DNA of 8,334 nt. Source: Pseudomonadota bacterium (GTDB lineage Bacteria > Myxococcota > Polyangia > GCA-2747355 > JACKDQ01). Shown piece by piece: positions 5,437-8,334 of this stretch. How positions within the stretch are numbered: position 1 is the stretch's first letter; each line of letters starts with the position of its first letter. The notes below the pieces were generated by a model. The model was given only the letters and a program-made list of their open reading frames with translations, ran no database searches and had not been told where the DNA came from. A program made the translations under genes and the position numbers. The stretch is from contig JAUVBO010000074.1 in NCBI GenBank assembly GCA_030591195.1, positions 1 through 8,334 on the forward strand, read 5' to 3'.

Positions 5437-6904
5437 GGGGCTCGAGGATCCACGGCGGCCTGCCGAAGACCAGGTGCCGCAAGGTCCCGACAATGCGCGA
5501 CAGCCGCTGGCCCTGGGCCTTCAGCGGGTCAAACTTCGGGATGCTGCCTGCCGTGACCACCGACAGCTCCCGGATCACGCCGAGCCCGTCGACGAAGGTC
5601 ACGGTCCACTGGCCGAAGCGGCGGTAGGTCTCGGCCACCACGCAGCCTTCGGTGTCGCCGCAGTCGTTGGAGCAGTCGGCCTCTTCCTTGTCGTAGTAGT
5701 CGATGATGCCGTTGTCGTTGCGGTCACACTCGCGGACCTCGGTGAAGACCGCGACCTGGGAGATCTCGACGTCCGAGACCTGCACCAGCGCCGACTCGAA
5801 CCGCTCGGTCTGCATGTAGCGCTGGTCCCAGACCGACCGCTCCTGGCCCTCGTCGCTGACCACCATCCGCGTCACGTCGAAGGGGGTGTTGGCCAGCTCC
5901 TCGAGCTCCACCCGACAGCGCCGCTGCCGCTCCTCGTCGTCCGACGGGGCGCAGTCGGCGAGCTTCCCGCCGCTCGCGTTGTAGAGCTTCGCCCCGCAGT
6001 AGGCGAGGTCTCCCTTCTTCCAGGTCGGCTTGCCGAGCTCGGTGTAGCCGTAGAACTCCTCCACCGTGCCCGAGAGCGAGACCAGACAGTCGCCCTCCTG
6101 CAGGTTCAGCGGCGTGCTGAAGTTGAAGGCGAAGAGGCTACGATAGGAGAGGTCCACCGGGTCGACGACGAAGCGCGCCTGGGTCTGGTCCCAGCGCACC
6201 CCGTCGAAGTCGGTGATGTACATCCCGTCAGTGCCCACCCGGGTGACGATCATGAAGCCGCGATCGATGGTGATCCGATCTTGCACCAAGGCCGAGAGGT
6301 CAGCCCCCTTGCCGAGCCCGTGGGGCTTCTGCACGTCGTAGATCGTCGGATTGGCGAAGTAGATCGGCGCGCTCGCCCCCGCCGCCCCCGCGCCCCCACC
6401 CTCGGTGTTGTCGGCGGCGTGGAAGCAACCCCGGTCGCTGGGAAAGTCGATGTAGCCGTCGTGGTCGTCGTCCTTGCCGTTGTTGCACTGGGCCTCGGAC
6501 AGCTTGCTCGGTCCGACCGGATCGTGGCCCCGCTGCAGGGCGATCAGCCGCACCTCCCCGTAGGCTTGCTTGAAGCGGACCGCGACGTCCTTGGCCACGC
6601 CCTGGACCAGATCGACCGTCAGCGGATCGCCGCGGTCGAGCTTGCCGCTGGGCCGCACCTCGACCACCACCCTGCCGTTGAAGGAGGGGTCCACCTGGCC
6701 CCCTTCCCGCAAAGCCTCGATGTTGATCCGGAACTCGACCACGTCGAGAGAGAAGTCGAGTGGCTGGTCGGGCGTTCCTCGGTCCTGGGGGTCGCCGAGC
6801 AGGGTGACCTTCAGGCCGGGGATCTCCGGCGCGGCCGATGGGGTCGAGCAGCCGGCAGCTAGCAGGAGGCTGGCGACCGCGATTGTTTTCCGTGCACGCG
6901 ACAT
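5399..6904 (-). CDS. Large lipoprotein with two probable OB-fold regions and two calcium-type loops
   Basis: A 501-residue protein with a lipoprotein signal (MSRARKTIAVASLLLAAGC, lipidated Cys19). Residues 27-135 are beta-rich. An Asp-rich, Cys-bounded loop follows (140-160, NNGKDDDHDGYIDFPSDRG), like the EF-hand/thrombospondin-3 calcium loops common in myxobacterial surface proteins, then a Gly/Ala linker (169-179). Region 210-300 (GFMIVTRVGTDGMYITDF, SLFAFNFSTP, GDCLVSLSGTVEEFYGYTEL) has the layout of the OB-fold modules of extracellular nucleases. Region 370-490 (SALVQVSDVEIS, FGQWTVTFVDG, LSRIVGTLRHLVFGRPPWIL, EPRRPAD) looks like a second OB fold, interrupted by a loop DRNDNGIIDYYDKEEAD (394-410). 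Cys pairs at 393/411/415/421 and 495/498 may be disulfides. No nuclease motif is seen. ATG 6904 is preferred: GGAG at 6914-6917 is 9 nt upstream. ATG 6928 overlaps the nucleotidase stop (ATGA) and would add eight residues. OB assignment is by pattern only. Confidence 0.82.
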   Translation of the reverse strand: MSRARKTIAVASLLLAAGCSTPSAAPEIPGLKVTLLGDPQDRGTPDQPLDFSLDVVEFRINIEALREGGQVDPSFNGRVVVEVRPSGKLDRGDPLTVDLVQGVAKDVAVRFKQAYGEVRLIALQRGHDPVGPSKLSEAQCNNGKDDDHDGYIDFPSDRGCFHAADNTEGGGAGAAGASAPIYFANPTIYDVQKPHGLGKGADLSALVQDRITIDRGFMIVTRVGTDGMYITDFDGVRWDQTQARFVVDPVDLSYRSLFAFNFSTPLNLQEGDCLVSLSGTVEEFYGYTELGKPTWKKGDLAYCGAKLYNASGGKLADCAPSDDEERQRRCRVELEELANTPFDVTRMVVSDEGQERSVWDQRYMQTERFESALVQVSDVEISQVAVFTEVRECDRNDNGIIDYYDKEEADCSNDCGDTEGCVVAETYRRFGQWTVTFVDGLGVIRELSVVTAGSIPKFDPLKAQGQRLSRIVGTLRHLVFGRPPWILEPRRPADCPDCKTD

Positions 6905-6924
6905 CTTGGACGGCTCCACGAAGA

Positions 6925-8334
6925 TCATTCGGGCCACGGCTCGAACGGGTTGGGCGAACCGGACGAGTCCTTGAAGATCCGGCTCAGGCGCCCGTCCTCT
7001 TGGGTATTGATGCAGGGCAGCGTGAGGCAGCGGCGGGCGGCGTGGACCCGACCGAGAGCCTCGCACTTGTCCCGGTTCTGGACCTTGTAGTCGCCGCACT
7101 CCTTGGCCAGCCGGAAGGCCAGGCCGTTGCACCGGGGCACCCCGTTCTTGATGCAGAAGCCGCGCTCGCAGACCGCGCTGCCTTCGATACAGTCGTCGTC
7201 CTTGAGGCAGGCGCAGTCGAGATCGCTGCAGTAGAGGAAGTTGGTCAACCCGGCCTTTTCGAGGCCGTCCTGGCTCTTGGTCCGGCGATCCTGCAGCGCC
7301 CGGGCGAGGGTGAAGAACTCCTCGTTGACGTGGCTCCAGTCGCTAGCGAGGGCGCGCTGCTCGAGGGAGGCGATCTTCTGCTGCTCGGCGGCGCTGAGCA
7401 GCGCGGTGCTGCTCTGGCCGACCATGAACCCGCTGGGCGACGGCTTCTCGCCGCAGGCCGGCATCGCCCGCATGAAGTCGATCGCCGCCTGGCGCAGGCC
7501 GATGCCGAGGTTGACCTGGGTCGTGTTGCGCTCGAGCACCTGGAAGCCCGAGCCACCCCGGGCGATATAGTCGTTGGTCGCCAGCTTGTAGGAGCGGGTG
7601 CAGCTGGCGAGGCGCTTGCCGTCCTCCAGCACCGCGCCCACCGGCGCCCAGCAGCGCGAGAAGCCGTCGAAGGCCGGGTGGCGCTGGCCGGTGCAGATCT
7701 CGCCGATGACCTGGTTCGCCTTGCCGGCGCAGGCCGCCTGCATCGCCTTCTTGACCTCGACCGGATACTCAGCGGGCACCTTGCAGACATAACAGTCGGC
7801 GTCCTCCTTGCACGGACGCCCGGTGCCACCGATCGTCACCCGCTGGGCGCAGGCGATGCCGTCGTAGCGCTCGCGCACGCAGAGGTTGTCGCCGTCGCCC
7901 GGGCAGCCCCCGCAGTTGAGGACCGCGGTCAGGCCGGCCACCTGGGCCTGGCTCTGACAGCCGCGGAAGGTCGAGCGCTGGGCGATGAAGTCCATCATCT
8001 CCTGGACCTCGAACCCCGAGAGATACATCACCGTGATCGCGTTTTCGAAGGGGAAGACGTTGGTCATCTGCTCGCGATCCACCGGGCCGGTGATCATGTC
8101 CGAGCGGATGCCGAGGGAGTTGGTCACCGCGAAGTCGGCCCAGACCTGATTGCGCAGCTGCATCGCGTTGGCGACCATGTTGCCCAGCTGGCTGTCACCA
8201 GATCCGGACGAGAACCGGCGCACGCGGTTCGACGTGTAGCCGACGACCTGGGTCAGCATCGCTTGCCGGTTGAGCTCGAGGAGGTAGGGTTCGAGCATCC
8301 GCAGCATCATCGGATCCTCGGGCAGCCGGCTGTC
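6925..8334 (-). CDS. 5'-nucleotidase-family protein, C-terminal domain with Cys-rich insertions (5' end outside window)
   Basis: The frame is open from the right edge to TGA at 6927-6925 (469 residues visible); the N-terminal metallophosphatase domain with the metal ligands would lie beyond 8334 and cannot be confirmed. Numbering from Met at 8310, 5'-nucleotidase C-terminal landmarks are GDSQLGNMVANAM (38-50), DFAVTNSLGIRSD (59-71), FPFENAITVMYLSG (86-99) and YKLATNDYIARGGSGFQVL (241-259), the last matching the GGxG-aromatic substrate-stacking region. UshA-like enzymes hydrolyse nucleotides outside the cytoplasm. Unusual here is a Cys-rich insert of about 120 residues (118-237) splitting the domain, and a second Cys-rich tail (361-433) with C-x2-D-x-D-C type clusters. 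These suggest disulfide-stabilised extracellular loops. The stop overlaps a possible ATG of the next gene by 4 nt, so the two are coupled. Confidence 0.87.
   Translation of the reverse strand, partial: DSRLPEDPMMLRMLEPYLLELNRQAMLTQVVGYTSNRVRRFSSGSGDSQLGNMVANAMQLRNQVWADFAVTNSLGIRSDMITGPVDREQMTNVFPFENAITVMYLSGFEVQEMMDFIAQRSTFRGCQSQAQVAGLTAVLNCGGCPGDGDNLCVRERYDGIACAQRVTIGGTGRPCKEDADCYVCKVPAEYPVEVKKAMQAACAGKANQVIGEICTGQRHPAFDGFSRCWAPVGAVLEDGKRLASCTRSYKLATNDYIARGGSGFQVLERNTTQVNLGIGLRQAAIDFMRAMPACGEKPSPSGFMVGQSSTALLSAAEQQKIASLEQRALASDWSHVNEEFFTLARALQDRRTKSQDGLEKAGLTNFLYCSDLDCACLKDDDCIEGSAVCERGFCIKNGVPRCNGLAFRLAKECGDYKVQNRDKCEALGRVHAARRCLTLPCINTQEDGRLSRIFKDSSGSPNPFEPWPE

Noticed and set aside
5229..5627. 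Plus-strand frame whose start resembles a signal peptide (SMLLVAALAAP)
   Set aside because: Most of it is antisense to the lipoprotein 3' end and the remainder is low-information; the hydrophobic stretch falls on the GC hairpin.
5072..6862. A 596-codon open frame on the plus strand opposite the lipoprotein gene
   Set aside because: It is antisense to a gene with signal peptide, lipobox and conserved motifs, and its product is a Val/Leu/Arg/Asp/His-rich mix typical of a shadow frame in high-GC DNA.
6905..7132. Longer N-terminus for the lipoprotein starting at 7132
   Set aside because: It overlaps the nucleotidase gene out of frame and would bury the signal peptide and lipobox at residue 76 onward.

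Overview
The window is very GC-rich, with strongly GC-biased third codon positions in most genes. It comes from a Gram-negative bacterium whose gene content fits Myxococcota or a related former-Deltaproteobacteria lineage. The clues are a seven-bladed SBBP-type propeller, a secreted protein with C-x2-D-x-D-C cysteine clusters, a lipoprotein with a 'CNNGKDDDHDGYIDFPSDRGC'-like loop, and an outer-membrane barrel with a C-terminal Phe. The lineage call is an inference from style, not from a marker gene.

Layout. (1) 1-944 (+): the 3' part of an Hsp70/DnaK-like ATPase that stops right after the nucleotide-binding domain, with no substrate-binding domain. (2) About 945-2700: a patch of different character, holding a possible decayed reading frame on the minus strand (978-1110), a secreted or lipid-anchored seven-bladed beta-propeller protein (1141-2553, +) with a possible leaderless promoter, a GC-rich hairpin just after its stop, and a fibronectin-III-like gene fragment (about 2558-2690, +). 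(3) 2829-8334: four genes on the minus strand. In transcription order these are the C-terminal part of a secreted 5'-nucleotidase-family protein (8334-6925, running off the right edge), a large lipoprotein with two probable OB-fold regions and two Asp-rich calcium-type loops (6904-5399), a 130-bp gap with a perfect hairpin, an outer-membrane beta-barrel protein (5268-3664), and a stand-alone E2-type acyltransferase catalytic domain (3662-2829).

How they may work together. The nucleotidase and lipoprotein are coupled (4-nt ATGA overlap, or a 20-nt gap with the preferred start). Both have features seen in extracellular nucleic-acid or nucleotide-processing systems, so a surface nucleotide/nucleic-acid scavenging pair is a reasonable hypothesis. 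The barrel and E2-like genes are separated by one base and are almost certainly translated from one mRNA, although one product is in the outer membrane and the other looks cytoplasmic. The barrel could be the channel for the upstream pair, but nothing in its sequence proves this.

I see no tRNA, rRNA, CRISPR array, intact insertion sequence or complete phage gene. No clearly new defence or mobile system is visible. The most distinctive points are the double-OB lipoprotein/nucleotidase pair, the barrel-E2 coupling, the NBD-only Hsp70 beside a patch of apparent gene debris, and the possible leaderless propeller gene.
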